Notes: generated by a model not told the origin, from the sequence alone. DNA of 39,902 nucleotides from Robertmurraya massiliosenegalensis JC6 (GCF_000311725.1 NZ_HE978512.1:1-39902); one strand, 5' to 3'. Positions 1 to 8,651 are shown, counted from the first letter of the stretch. Numbers and translations: made by a program.

Positions 1-89
1 CCTGACATCTTTATGACTTAACTATTTTTAAAAATAGAGACATAACAATTAAAATTATTGCATTAACCCTATTGCTTTGTAATATAAAT

Positions 90-113
90 AGGTCTAGGCT
101 TAATCCTAGACCT
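90..113. terminator. Bidirectional-looking stem-loop terminator
   Basis: A perfect 9-base stem (AGGTCTAGG / CCTAGACCT) with a 6-base loop lies downstream of the minus-strand lipoprotein gene. T-rich sequence follows on the plus side. It is the natural transcription end for the protease and lipoprotein pair. Confidence 0.6.
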
Positions 114-163
114 TTCCTTTATTCAATTACTTTACTTCAGGTAGACTTCGATTTACTTTAAGA

Positions 164-1024
164 TTAATTGTTTTTTTCAACTTCAACCTGCAATTTACTT
201 ACAACTGAGTCCCAAAGCTTAGAGTCTTCTTTTGAGACGACACTTCCCTCTCTAGTTGCTAAATCAAGTTCTTCATTTCCCTTTAAAAATATAATATATT
301 CCTTTCCAACTTCTATACTTGAAGGTAAAGAGAGTGGAAACTTCTTATTAATCTCGCCCTTATATTCATCTAATATTTCTACATTTACATTCTTAACATA
401 TTTATTTTCAGCAATTATTTCTCTTGGAATAATATGCAAAATGTGCCCAGATACATTGATTAACTCTTCTACACTATTAGTTTTTTCAATAATATTTTTT
501 TCTGGTACACTTTTTACTTTGACATTAGGTGAACTGGCTATAAATTTCTCTAATTCATTTTTACTTCGTCCTTTAATGAATTTTTTACTATCTTTAGTTT
601 CTACTATCTTTCCGTTACTCACTTCAAATGCATGAGTTCTAATTACGTTATAAACTGGTCTAGGATACAATTCATCTTCCCAATATTCTAAGAAAAGTAG
701 ATACTCTTTTCCAACCTCTAAAAAATCTTCATATTCATATACATCAATGTAATCTGACTCTGTTTTTCCTTTAAGTTCCTTTGTAATAAGCACATTTATT
801 TTTTTCGTTGTTCCATCAAAATCCTCTATGCTTTCAACTTTTCCATATACAATGTTATGTGACAATTCTATTAACTGGTCCAAAGCTTCTATTTCAAAAG
901 CATTTTGGGTTTCTATTTTTGAATCACTATGTTCCATAATTGCAGAAGATCGACTTAAGTTACAACCAGTAATTAATAGCAAAGAAAAAAGCAAAACTAT
1001 CAGGAATAGGATACTTTTTTTCAT
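164..1024 (-). CDS. Two-repeat lipoprotein with NTR/TIMP-like pattern
   Basis: A lipoprotein of about 286 residues. The N-terminus has Lys residues, a hydrophobic stretch and the lipobox LITGC, so it should be exported and lipid-anchored. I chose the ATG at 1024 because AAGGGGTGAG precedes it; an in-frame GTG nine bases upstream is also possible. The mature part holds two similar halves, each with a pattern like 'iv.G.v', then 'v.v...eKG', then 'VGKEYllFL' (about residues 50-120 and 190-260). I read this as a tandem repeat, possibly of the OB-fold netrin/TIMP-like type common in bacterial hypothetical proteins; that fold call is inference. The gene starts 12 bases after the stop of the metalloprotease gene, so the two are probably co-transcribed. 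A role as inhibitor or immunity partner of that protease is possible but unproven. Confidence 0.7.
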   Translation of the reverse strand: MKKSILFLIVLLFSLLLITGCNLSRSSAIMEHSDSKIETQNAFEIEALDQLIELSHNIVYGKVESIEDFDGTTKKINVLITKELKGKTESDYIDVYEYEDFLEVGKEYLLFLEYWEDELYPRPVYNVIRTHAFEVSNGKIVETKDSKKFIKGRSKNELEKFIASSPNVKVKSVPEKNIIEKTNSVEELINVSGHILHIIPREIIAENKYVKNVNVEILDEYKGEINKKFPLSLPSSIEVGKEYIIFLKGNEELDLATREGSVVSKEDSKLWDSVVSKLQVEVEKNN

Positions 1025-1036
1025 ACATCTCACCCC

Positions 1037-1657
1037 TTATTGAATTTGATTTAAATGAACTTTATCATTCGAAGTCAATGTAGTAATTTCAGTTGCTGCT
1101 CCATACATAACAGTCTTACTGTTTGAGGAATGACCGAAATATCCTAGCGCATGCCCAAGTTCATGTGTTGTGGTATTTTTATAAGCAGCAGCTGTTCTAT
1201 TACCAGTTACTAAATAAACGTATACTGGACCACCTATTTTCTTACCTGATTTAGGATACTTACCCTGATAATACCAGTAGCTTTCTGAGAACTCAGTTGC
1301 TGGTGATCGTTTAGTTAGTCCTGTATCTCCAGTTTGTATGCCAACTTCAATTTTTTTAATAGAATTATAGGTTCCTGAACGAACTCTAATATGAGAACTA
1401 TTAAAATCACTTGTATAAGAATTCGGGACCCCTGCGTTATTCCATTGAGATCTAGCATGAGTGACATGGCCATCCAGTGTAAGTTGGGTCATACTACTAT
1501 CCAACGTGCCGTACCAAACTTTTGGTGTAGTTCCCCATCTTCCTATTTCAGAAGAGTTTGTATACCAATTTTGTATGTTGCCTAATCCTGCAGCAAATAC
1601 ATTTCCAACACTTATCACTAATAATAACAGTGATATAACTAGTACCTTTTTCTTCAA
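1037..1657 (-). CDS. Secreted matrixin-type zinc metalloprotease
   Basis: A protein of 206 residues with an N-terminal signal peptide (MKKKVLVISLLLL then an Ala-rich cleavage region near residue 23). The zinc motif HELGHALGYFGHS near residues 165-177 fits the metzincin HExxHxxGxxH consensus, and VMYG a few residues later fits the Met-turn. This places it with the matrixin/M10-like peptidases, acting outside the cell. There is no obvious propeptide cysteine switch and no C-terminal binding domain, so it is a minimal protease. The start is TTG with GGGATGG upstream. It leads a two-gene unit with the downstream lipoprotein. The substrate is unknown. Confidence 0.85.
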   Translation of the reverse strand: MKKKVLVISLLLLVISVGNVFAAGLGNIQNWYTNSSEIGRWGTTPKVWYGTLDSSMTQLTLDGHVTHARSQWNNAGVPNSYTSDFNSSHIRVRSGTYNSIKKIEVGIQTGDTGLTKRSPATEFSESYWYYQGKYPKSGKKIGGPVYVYLVTGNRTAAAYKNTTTHELGHALGYFGHSSNSKTVMYGAATEITTLTSNDKVHLNQIQ

Positions 1658-2388
1658 ATCCGTGCCATCCCAAATTATTAATTTAGTTACATTTCTTTGT
1701 TGATATTAAAAATTTTCAATGCAAACTATGTGCAACTGAATTAATTATAACATTATTTTATATTTTTGGATATATTTGTATTTTCTAAAAAATAAGTCTA
1801 TTAAAACATACCCAAATCAGATAGAGCTATAATGTTATATCTATGGAACATTTAAAAAGACCTCTACAAGTTGTCTTTTTTAGAACTTATTCAATTACCA
1901 TATTAAACCGTTATTTTCTTACATTTTCTGTGTTGAAGTTCTGCTTCATGTATGGCCAACGTAGGCTATTCTTCATAAAGGAAAATAGCCTTTCACTTGT
2001 TCTGCAAAAGTTTGTAGAAAGTCATTATTTGCCACTTAAATTATTACGTTGCTATTAAATAAATAAAAAATGATTTCCCAGTAATCAAAGAAATCATTCC
2101 ATTTGTTGTATTTGACAATGTTTCTATAAAAATATGATCTTAGGAATAGAATTATTTTTTCAACTTTTAATAGTTTACATGGTTTCTATACCTTTCTCAG
2201 ATTAGCCAACCTTCACACTGATTGTATAATCTACAAATCTCTTATCCATCAAATATTTTATCACTTATTAAAGAGGTCATGCTAATAGTCAAATTTCCTC
2301 ATCTCAATTCCTAGTTATTCTAATATCTTTCTCCTAGGTTCAATAAATCCTGGGCAAATACTAAAATCTATATATTTTTCTATCTGGA
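1658..2388. other. Gene-poor stretch with small inverted repeats
   Basis: I see no convincing gene. Short stem-loops occur at 1854-1880 (AAAAAGAC/GTCTTTTT) and 2070-2098 (AATGATTTC/GAAATCATT). A 71-codon open frame at 1843-2058 lacks a ribosome binding site and a protein-like composition. Confidence 0.5.
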
Positions 2389-2817
2389 TTACCCTAGGAT
2401 AAATATCATTCCTAAAAGACTAGTAATAACTTCCTTTAAAACCTTACATCTTTCTCGATATGTGCGCTCACTCTTTCTTCTTGAAGCAACAACATTTGCT
2501 TCTTTTATTGAATTAAATATTTCTGGGAAAAATTTAGTAAAGTGTTGTGATTTTCCTAACTCTTTTAATATATCTTTTATATATATTGGTTCATCTGAAA
2601 TTGAATGTAATATTGCTAGTAATTTTTCTTCAATTTCTTTATAATCATCTGTTTCAAACTTTTTATATTGGGGAAGGCTTTGCTTTGCTTTTTTAGTTCG
2701 TTGTTTCATCAAATACTTGTTTTTCTCTATAATTTCATCAGTCAAATTTTTAAATCTCTTTGTCAAAAATTGAGAAGATACTCCTAAACTACTTGCAATA
2801 ATATTAATCGGAGTCAA
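2389..2817 (-). pseudogene. C-terminal relic of a TniQ/TnsD targeting protein
   Basis: This 142-codon frame matches only the C-terminal part of TniQ-type proteins. Its helix-turn-helix-like stretch (IASSLGVSSQFLTKRF, then ...KNKYLM) lines up with the equivalent segments of the two full-length TniQ proteins in this window. A later LGKSQHF segment lines up with LGKTSYF of the protein at 3258-4658. The TniQ domain and zinc cysteines are absent, and the apparent start is a TTG without a good ribosome binding site. It is therefore probably a truncated leftover of a neighbouring Tn7-like element. A solo small DNA-binding protein is the less likely alternative. Confidence 0.65.
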
Positions 2818-2934
2818 TTCATTTGAATGATCAATCTTTTTTCAAAACTACAATTTATTCATGCTAGTATATAATCTCGAAATAAAAAGTGGTTATAGTC
2901 GAAATATAAATAAATCAAAAACTCTCGCGATATT

Positions 2935-3063
2935 TTAAAGCATAAGTTTGTCACCTTTACTCTTAAAGCAAAAGTATGTCACCGTGACATTTTTATGGTT
3001 TAAGTCACACAAGCTGTGATTTTACCCATATTTCTGCCAAAAATTTAACCATATCTCTGCCAA
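2935..3063 (+). repeat. Candidate Tn7-like end, four-site type, copy A
   Basis: Two near-identical 20-mers lie 23 bases apart: TTTACCCATATTTCTGCCAA (3021-3040) and TTTAACCATATCTCTGCCAA (3044-3063). Two more divergent copies lie upstream, with cores CATAAGTTTGTCACC (2941-2955) and CAAAAGTATGTCACC (2969-2983). Relative to the last site the four sit at about 0, -23, -81 and -109, which reproduces the layout at 36876-37002. Arrays of TnsB-binding repeats are expected at Tn7-like ends; that these are TnsB sites is inference. ATGTCACCGTGACAT (2976-2990) is also a perfect palindrome around a central C. Confidence 0.6.
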
Positions 3064-3167
3064 CCCTTGATATCAATAGAATATTATATACTCAAACTAA
3101 AGAATATAATAGAAAACCAAATAAAATTGCAATTTTTTATATTGTAGCTTCAGATAATGCAATATTT
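3064..3167. other. Conserved spacer between inverted site arrays, copy A
   Basis: About 105 bases separate the plus- and minus-oriented sites. A 20-base stretch starting CTCAAAC and ending in TATAAT (3091-3110) matches 16 of 20 bases at the same offset in the block near 37030. TATAAT could be a -10 element, but no good -35 is visible in either copy. Confidence 0.45.
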
Positions 3168-3217
3168 TTGGCATTGATATAGTTAAAAATTATACTTTTG
3201 GCATTTATATAGTTAAA
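3168..3217 (-). repeat. Candidate Tn7-like end, two-site type, copy A
   Basis: Two 20-mers, TTGGCATTGATATAGTTAAA (3168-3187) and TTGGCATTTATATAGTTAAA (3198-3217), are reverse-oriented forms of the motif at 3021-3063. They are spaced exactly 30 bases apart, the same spacing as at 37105-37154. They sit just beyond the 3' end of tniQ1, where a transposon end would be expected. The putative terminus is near 3158 (TGCAATATT). Confidence 0.6.
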
Positions 3218-3257
3218 TACTTTTTAAATATATTGGAAAATACTTTTTGAATATTAC

Positions 3258-4658
3258 CTATTTGATTTCAATTTTTGTATGAGGCCCCTTTTTTCTCACC
3301 ACTCCCTTTTCTTTACATATTTCATTTAATAATACTCTGTTCGAATGGTTCCAAAAGTATGACGTCTTTCCCAATTTCCTTTCCACACTTTTTTGTGAAG
3401 GATATACGCCGTTCTCTAGCAAATGAGTTACAGCCTCACTTATTGCTTTCTTTTTCTCCTTTTTATTTTCACTCATATAGTTCTTATAATTTTTTATTAT
3501 GATATTACATTCGTTAGGTAGTTTTGTTTTTAAAGTCCTAGAATTTTTATAACCAAACGACCTAGCAACCTTTGCTAAGGATGGTGGTGGGTTATCTTTA
3601 TCATAAATAATTTCTATAATCTCTTTACGCAATTCGTCTATGTCATATTTTTTATGTGATTTATACCTTAAGTTATTGTCATAAATAAACTCAGGGAGCT
3701 GTCTAAGGCAAATATCCAACTCAATCTCCATCAGTAAAAATTTCTTCAATTTTATACCTGTTACATAGCTAATTTTTAATAATGAAATTAGGCCAATCCT
3801 TTGTTTCCCCTTGTCCCAGTTATAATATAATCTATTTGGTATTCTAACTAAATTAAAGAACTTTGTTTTATATATGGAGTACTTTTCAAAAACTTCATCA
3901 AAAATCTTATTGAAAAACTTATTAACATTATCTTCATAATTAACCCAAGTCTTCTTAATCCTATCCCTTTCATAGTTATTCAGAAGAAGTAAATCTATTA
4001 TATTTTCAATTATCCATTGCTGCCATTGTAAATATTCCTTTGAAACTTCAATAGTTTTATCATTCTTTGTGTAGCCTAGCCATGAACCACACTTATAACA
4101 ATATCCTATTGTTCCATTTCTGGATAAGTGATACTGCTCTGTGTTACACGATAGACAACTACAAATTAATTTACAATTATGTACATGACAAATTTCAACA
4201 ATATCCAATACCCACAATAACTTGTCAAATATCGGTAGTTTTCTATCTTTTGTTTCTTGATAGCAATGGGGACACCAATACTTACTCGAACTAACTTCAT
4301 AGTTAGATAGAAAAGTACTAAAATCTAACAGTGTATGTCCTTCCAATGTGCTAACAGTTGTTAACTCCTTTAATGCACTAACTAACTCCCATGCTCCTTG
4401 ATGAAAATTATTGAAGGAACTGGATTTCTTAGGAACCAATCCGTCGCGGGGAAAAGTTTCCTTACCCAAATACGGGTAGATGATCTTCCGGAAAAATACT
4501 CCTGCGTTCAGATTGTGAGCATTTATCAATCTAGTTAAGTAGCTAGTTAAACTCTCAGCATCTGCCGTACCAGTACCAATTGGAGATATGTTATATAGAA
4601 CGCTTCTAGATGGCAATTCTGGCAGTGTAGTGTTAATGGTCTTCCCCTCCCTTTCCAA
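3258..4658 (-). CDS. tniQ: TniQ/TnsD-family target-site selector (copy 1)
   Basis: A 466-residue TniQ-family protein, expected to bind a chromosomal target site and recruit TnsC and the transposase. The N-terminal TniQ signature runs from about residue 15 (SVLYNISPIGTGTADAESLTSYLTR). Zinc-binding cysteines follow: CPHC, then CxxH/CxxC-type clusters, then CYKC followed by WLGY. The C-terminal third is basic and looks like tandem helix-turn-helix segments (ARSFGYKNSRTLKTKL; KSVERKLGKTSYF). The length is closer to TnsD than to a minimal TniQ. The start is uncertain: a TTG at 4658 lies within the purine-rich sequence that may itself be the ribosome binding site. A terminator separates it from tnsC, so it is probably expressed on its own. 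Confidence 0.85.
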   Translation of the reverse strand: MEREGKTINTTLPELPSRSVLYNISPIGTGTADAESLTSYLTRLINAHNLNAGVFFRKIIYPYLGKETFPRDGLVPKKSSSFNNFHQGAWELVSALKELTTVSTLEGHTLLDFSTFLSNYEVSSSKYWCPHCYQETKDRKLPIFDKLLWVLDIVEICHVHNCKLICSCLSCNTEQYHLSRNGTIGYCYKCGSWLGYTKNDKTIEVSKEYLQWQQWIIENIIDLLLLNNYERDRIKKTWVNYEDNVNKFFNKIFDEVFEKYSIYKTKFFNLVRIPNRLYYNWDKGKQRIGLISLLKISYVTGIKLKKFLLMEIELDICLRQLPEFIYDNNLRYKSHKKYDIDELRKEIIEIIYDKDNPPPSLAKVARSFGYKNSRTLKTKLPNECNIIIKNYKNYMSENKKEKKKAISEAVTHLLENGVYPSQKSVERKLGKTSYFWNHSNRVLLNEICKEKGVVRKKGPHTKIEIK

Positions 4659-4691
4659 ATTGTCAATAATATTTTCTAGTATATAAATAAA

Positions 4692-4710
4692 ACCCCAAGT
4701 TTATGGGGCT
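4692..4710 (-). terminator. Terminator between tnsC and tniQ1
   Basis: On the minus strand an AGCCCCA/TGGGGTT stem is followed by TTTATTT, 20-odd bases after the tnsC stop. It would separate the transposase operon from tniQ1. Confidence 0.6.
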
Positions 4711-4731
4711 TACTTACAAATATCTTTTGGT

Positions 4732-5883
4732 TTAAAGTGCTTCATTGATTTCATTCACACCGACATGGTCCCTTTGGGCTTTTCTTTCACCAGGTTTCTT
4801 ATTTTTCTTATTTTCCCCCTCCGTTTTTACTTCATCTTCATCTGTTCCATAGGATTCAGTCTCTTCAATAAGCCCAAGTTGTCTATATAGCTCTTCTTCT
4901 TGATTTACGGATTTTTCGTATTTCTTCTCTCCTTCAGTAGCCTCTTTAAGTAATTTAATGCTTCTTCCTGGCGTAAGTTCATGACACTTAAAATCCTCAA
5001 TTTCTAGCGTTTTCTTACTTGGATTGTTTCTTGTAGAGGTCTGGTACGTTGAATATAACCAATCCTTTAAGATTCCGATACATCCTATAGAACGGCTATA
5101 GAAATAATCCCAATTAGTAATTAAATCTGGTTCTTCTTCTAACGGCAAGTGTTGTTGAAAGGCTAATAATACATTTATAAAAGACTTTAATTCATCTTTA
5201 TTTTTTGCATTATACCTTTTTATATGAACATCTTTACCTCTCCTTATTGTCTGGCCATTCAAATCTCTATAAGTAATTAAATCATAGTTGCCAGATAAAA
5301 CTATTGGAACGTTTGTCATATTAGCAAGTGACTTCAAGATATTTATCTGATTTCTAAGTTTTCTACTATTTGTTGTCATGCTAATATGCTGAGCTTCATC
5401 AATAAAAAAAGCTATTGGTTTTCTAAAAATCAATACATTTTCTAATGACCGTCTAAGTGCAGCCTTGCCATCATTTTTTAATTCTCTGTTTTCCACTTTT
5501 TCCTCAATGCTTATCTTATAATCGATTAAGGGTTCCTCAGCCATTACCAAACATCTGTAATAAAAATCTTTCCAATCAAAACTTCCGCTATCTGGTGGTA
5601 CAGCCTCAACAGTCAACGTTGGAAATAATCCCCTATTATTTATGTAGGTTTCAATATTATCCTCTATCAATTTTTCCTGTACTTTTTCAATTAACTTTGT
5701 TTTCCCTACCCCAGAAGTTCCATAAACTAGGATAATGGAATTTTTACTACCATTATTTATTCTATCTAACAAACCCTCATAAGCCTCTTCAAATGCAGGA
5801 TGAGAAACAGTGTACTTTCTAAAGTACTCATGCCTATCAGATAAAGACTTTTCTAAAAGTTCCCTTGGAAATTGCTGTACCAT
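4732..5883 (-). CDS. tnsC: TnsC-type AAA+ transposition regulator
   Basis: A 383-residue AAA+ ATPase. In Tn7-like systems TnsC links the target selector to the transposase and sets target immunity. Walker A is GTSGVGKT at residues 55-62, and Walker B is IAFFIDEAQHI near 155-165. A sensor-like segment (PIVLSGNYDL) follows, then an Arg-containing stretch. The C-terminal 60 residues are highly charged and probably disordered (GENKKNKKPGERK), which suits partner contacts. An AAGGAG site lies inside the end of tnsB, and the start codon is one base past the tnsB stop, so the genes are translationally coupled. It is shorter than Tn7 TnsC (about 555 residues), as in many Tn7 relatives. Confidence 0.9.
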   Translation of the reverse strand: MVQQFPRELLEKSLSDRHEYFRKYTVSHPAFEEAYEGLLDRINNGSKNSIILVYGTSGVGKTKLIEKVQEKLIEDNIETYINNRGLFPTLTVEAVPPDSGSFDWKDFYYRCLVMAEEPLIDYKISIEEKVENRELKNDGKAALRRSLENVLIFRKPIAFFIDEAQHISMTTNSRKLRNQINILKSLANMTNVPIVLSGNYDLITYRDLNGQTIRRGKDVHIKRYNAKNKDELKSFINVLLAFQQHLPLEEEPDLITNWDYFYSRSIGCIGILKDWLYSTYQTSTRNNPSKKTLEIEDFKCHELTPGRSIKLLKEATEGEKKYEKSVNQEEELYRQLGLIEETESYGTDEDEVKTEGENKKNKKPGERKAQRDHVGVNEINEAL

Positions 5884-5884
5884 G

Positions 5885-8206
5885 TTATAACTCCTTGTAT
5901 ATCATAAACGAATTCTGTTCTTTCATTTCGTCAAGTATACTCTTAAATAAAGGTTTCTCATTTGGCTTTACGGCTTCCAATTGAGTCTCATGCTTTCTTT
6001 CTTTTGTCCCTTTTTTTTGAACAGATTTACTACTTTTTAATTCTTTAGTATTTGATTTTCCTCCATCTATTACAGTTAGAGAGTTCTTTACAGCCTTATC
6101 TCTTAATCGCTGTTTCATTAGAACTTCATGCTCTTCTACACTTTCCATAAAATCAACAATCTGAGAACTAGAAATATCTTTCTTCAATCCGAGTAATTTC
6201 TTTCTTTTTCTCAATTCTGACGTAACCATTTTAATTTCTTTTTCAGTGCGATTTTCTAATACTGCATAATGTTCTGAAGTTAACTCCGCCCAGTAATTAT
6301 TAATATAAGCATACGCAATTCCCATATTAAAAGGATCATATCTAACAGGAATTGATTTACCTTCTACGTCTGGATGAAGGAGAATCTCAGAATAATAATA
6401 AAAATAGTTAATTTTTACACCTTGACCAGCAATAACCTTAGCCGTTCCTTTTCTTGTTGAAGGTAAAGTTAGCATTTTGAATATTTCGTCATATCTAATA
6501 AACGTATTCTTTCGTAGACCAGTTTTTGCTATTCTTTTCACATACGTTTCTCTAGGACTTTCACCAATTGTACTATGTGGGGTATTATCATAAACTTCGT
6601 AATACCATCTTTCTAGCATAAAGTTTAAATCTTCTAAAGTCCAAATTGCATGATTTATTGGATTTACCTCTTTTGTAACTTGTCTAAAGTTTTTCATTAT
6701 TTTCGTATTTCCTAACAAGTTATGGATAAACATTTCATTTGTTATCCCAAAGTGTCTTTCACAAACAGTTCCAAAACGTGGTTTAGCTCCAGGTCTCACT
6801 TTCTTCCTCTTACCATACCTTGCAAGTAAAGTATCAAAATATACACTTTGAAAGTCCTTACCTCCATCTACAACTATGGTATCAGGTAGTCTAGAATGCC
6901 TCTTTACACATTCCCTCATGACCATCATACAAGACCTATAACTAGGAGGATCATATGTCAAATAATAGGCCATTATTCTTCTTGAAAATGCGTCTATCAT
7001 TATACTTACCCAAGGTTTTCCAAGGTTTTCTCCTGTTTCTGAACAAATTAATTGTATATCCAGTTCTGTATGATCTATATGGCATATTTCAAATGGTCGA
7101 TCTCCATGCCTTGGGGTAGTCATACTCAATTCATAATATACTGGTTCAGTTTTGTATGCTGCTTTTGGCCCCTGCTTCTTTAGTGTCTTAATATGAGTAG
7201 AACGTTTGTCCACTTCCTCTAAAAAGGTGTTAAAGCTTGGAACAGAATATCCTTTGTTCTTACACTCCTGTTTAAAAGTTCTATAAACTGTAAATGCTTT
7301 CTTTTGTATAATAGTTTCGTAATCATTAATAATGTAATCTTTCATTAAATCAATTACTTCTTGTTGAAAACGACGTACCCTATTTCCTTGATTCTTTCTG
7401 TTAGAGATCAGGCCCACATATCCATTCCCATAAAGGTTTTCCGCGTCACGGTACTTTTTAAGCCAGTCTCTTATAGTCCTTTCTTTTGGTTCAAAGTCAG
7501 AGTAATTTCCACCGTTTAACATACCTTGCACAACATAGTATCTCTTATTGGCTTCTTCTAAATCTTTTTCATTTGCACTCTTAATAATTTTGTTAATTTC
7601 TAGTTCCTTCTCAGTTTCAATGTGTCCGCTTATTCCTTTTATTGAACCATCTTTGATTAAATTTTCAAAAACTAATCTAGGCAATTCGGATACTTCTTCA
7701 TTATTATTTAATAATGTCAAGACATTTTCACCAACATTAATTATCGTACAAACATTACCATCCCAATTGACCTTTCTACCTATTTGAATATCAACATTAC
7801 TTGGCTTTAGTAATATAGGTTTAAAAGCTACTTCAAGATTTTGATAGGCATCAAAGGTTTGCTTATTTAAGAAGATAGGAAATTTATCAAAATCAATAAT
7901 CAAATAATTATTAATATCTACGTAAATTTCATTGATAGCCATTAGAGAATAAATATCATCAGCAGAAAAAGATGCCTGATCTTTTAGTAAATCTTCTAAC
8001 ATAATAGATGGCTTATTATTTATTAATTTTTTTATTATTGATGTAGCCTCAGTAGATACATAAGGAATTTCATCTAACAGATAGTCCTCTAAAAATCTTA
8101 TATTTCTTTGATAAATCCAGTTGATACTCTTTGATGATCTTATTCTGAAGGAAAGACCAAATTTTTTTGGCATATTCCTCTGCAGGAGGGCATCTCCATT
8201 CTCCAT
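5885..8206 (-). CDS. tnsB: TnsB DDE transposase with TnsA C-terminal domain at its N-terminus
   Basis: A frame of 773 codons. From about residue 145 it is a TnsB/Mu-type DDE transposase: an N-terminal DNA-binding part, then an rve-like core with Asp in CHIDHTELD (about 377), Asp in VVDGGKD (about 447) and Glu in GESPRETY (about 549), then a basic C-terminal tail for TnsC contact. Residues about 16-130 look instead like the C-terminal domain of TnsA: SFRIRSSKSINWIYQRNIRFL lines up with the FIFTDKEIN...NIEWL region of Tn7 TnsA. No credible ribosome binding site precedes the apparent start, and the frame overlaps tnsA by 137 bases. I infer that the native product is a TnsAB fusion of about 921 residues, joined by a frame change at the A7 run at 8162-8168, or a gene broken there. 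Confidence 0.85.
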   Translation of the reverse strand: MENGDALLQRNMPKKFGLSFRIRSSKSINWIYQRNIRFLEDYLLDEIPYVSTEATSIIKKLINNKPSIMLEDLLKDQASFSADDIYSLMAINEIYVDINNYLIIDFDKFPIFLNKQTFDAYQNLEVAFKPILLKPSNVDIQIGRKVNWDGNVCTIINVGENVLTLLNNNEEVSELPRLVFENLIKDGSIKGISGHIETEKELEINKIIKSANEKDLEEANKRYYVVQGMLNGGNYSDFEPKERTIRDWLKKYRDAENLYGNGYVGLISNRKNQGNRVRRFQQEVIDLMKDYIINDYETIIQKKAFTVYRTFKQECKNKGYSVPSFNTFLEEVDKRSTHIKTLKKQGPKAAYKTEPVYYELSMTTPRHGDRPFEICHIDHTELDIQLICSETGENLGKPWVSIMIDAFSRRIMAYYLTYDPPSYRSCMMVMRECVKRHSRLPDTIVVDGGKDFQSVYFDTLLARYGKRKKVRPGAKPRFGTVCERHFGITNEMFIHNLLGNTKIMKNFRQVTKEVNPINHAIWTLEDLNFMLERWYYEVYDNTPHSTIGESPRETYVKRIAKTGLRKNTFIRYDEIFKMLTLPSTRKGTAKVIAGQGVKINYFYYYSEILLHPDVEGKSIPVRYDPFNMGIAYAYINNYWAELTSEHYAVLENRTEKEIKMVTSELRKRKKLLGLKKDISSSQIVDFMESVEEHEVLMKQRLRDKAVKNSLTVIDGGKSNTKELKSSKSVQKKGTKERKHETQLEAVKPNEKPLFKSILDEMKEQNSFMIYKEL

Positions 8207-8651
8207 TCTCGTCCAAGCAGTATCGATTTGAATTCTTTTGGGATAATTTTATTAACTCATCCTCGGTTTTCCATTCCTCCCATCCTATCCAGTCCTTTTC
8301 AATGGTAAAAAAATCAGGAGTATAAATATGACCCACAGTTTTTTTCTTTGAATTTTTGGGTAAATCATACTTTATAGTAAAGGAAGGTGGTTGATCGTAG
8401 TATTCAAGAACATTAGGATCATGCTCTTTCTCGTAAATGCCTGCTAATTCTAATTTATGACTTTCAAACTGTATAGTGACTCCCATTTTTTTGCTAGGGT
8501 AGAATCCATAGACATTTTTTCCATTGCTTTTAACTTTTCTTGATGGTTGGGATTTCCTTACATTTCCAATGATTTTAAAGGCTTCATTACTAATGTTATT
8601 CTGTTTCAAACATTCTTCAAAAAGTACATTATCCATCATGTTCACCACCAT
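8070..8651 (-). CDS. tnsA: TnsA endonuclease domain, frame leaves TnsA homology at residue 163
   Basis: TnsA cuts the 5' ends of the transposon so that the element moves by cut-and-paste. Catalytic candidates match the restriction-like fold of Tn7 TnsA: E63 (QFESHKLE), D113 (YTPDFF) and the E126-x-K128 pair (WEEWK). The frame is 193 codons against 273 in Tn7. Up to A161-K162-K163 it follows TnsA; the last 30 residues do not, and the expected continuation is found one base shifted in the tnsB frame. Starts at 8639 or 8636 (after GGTGGTGAAC) are preferred over 8651. Either a frameshift yields TnsAB, or this is a catalytic domain without its TnsC-binding part. Confidence 0.85.
   Translation of the reverse strand: MVVNMMDNVLFEECLKQNNISNEAFKIIGNVRKSQPSRKVKSNGKNVYGFYPSKKMGVTIQFESHKLELAGIYEKEHDPNVLEYYDQPPSFTIKYDLPKNSKKKTVGHIYTPDFFTIEKDWIGWEEWKTEDELIKLSQKNSNRYCLDENGEWRCPPAEEYAKKIWSFLQNKIIKEYQLDLSKKYKIFRGLSVR
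8162..8168 (-). other. A7 homopolymer at the tnsA/tnsB frame switch
   Basis: On the coding strand the sequence is GCC-A7-TTTGG. Reading GCC AAA AAA ATT stays in tnsA. Losing one A gives GCC AAA AAA TTT GGT and enters the tnsB frame exactly where TnsA homology continues. Runs of this length are known sites of transcriptional slippage and of sequencing or replication indels. Confidence 0.7.

Noticed and set aside
1843-2058. 71-codon plus-strand open frame
   Set aside because: No ribosome binding site, composition unlike a protein, and it overlaps hairpins in a non-coding region.
2935-3217. Short repeats as a mini CRISPR array
   Set aside because: Spacings are 23, 28 and 30 bases with opposite orientations and no constant-length spacers; no cas genes are in the window.
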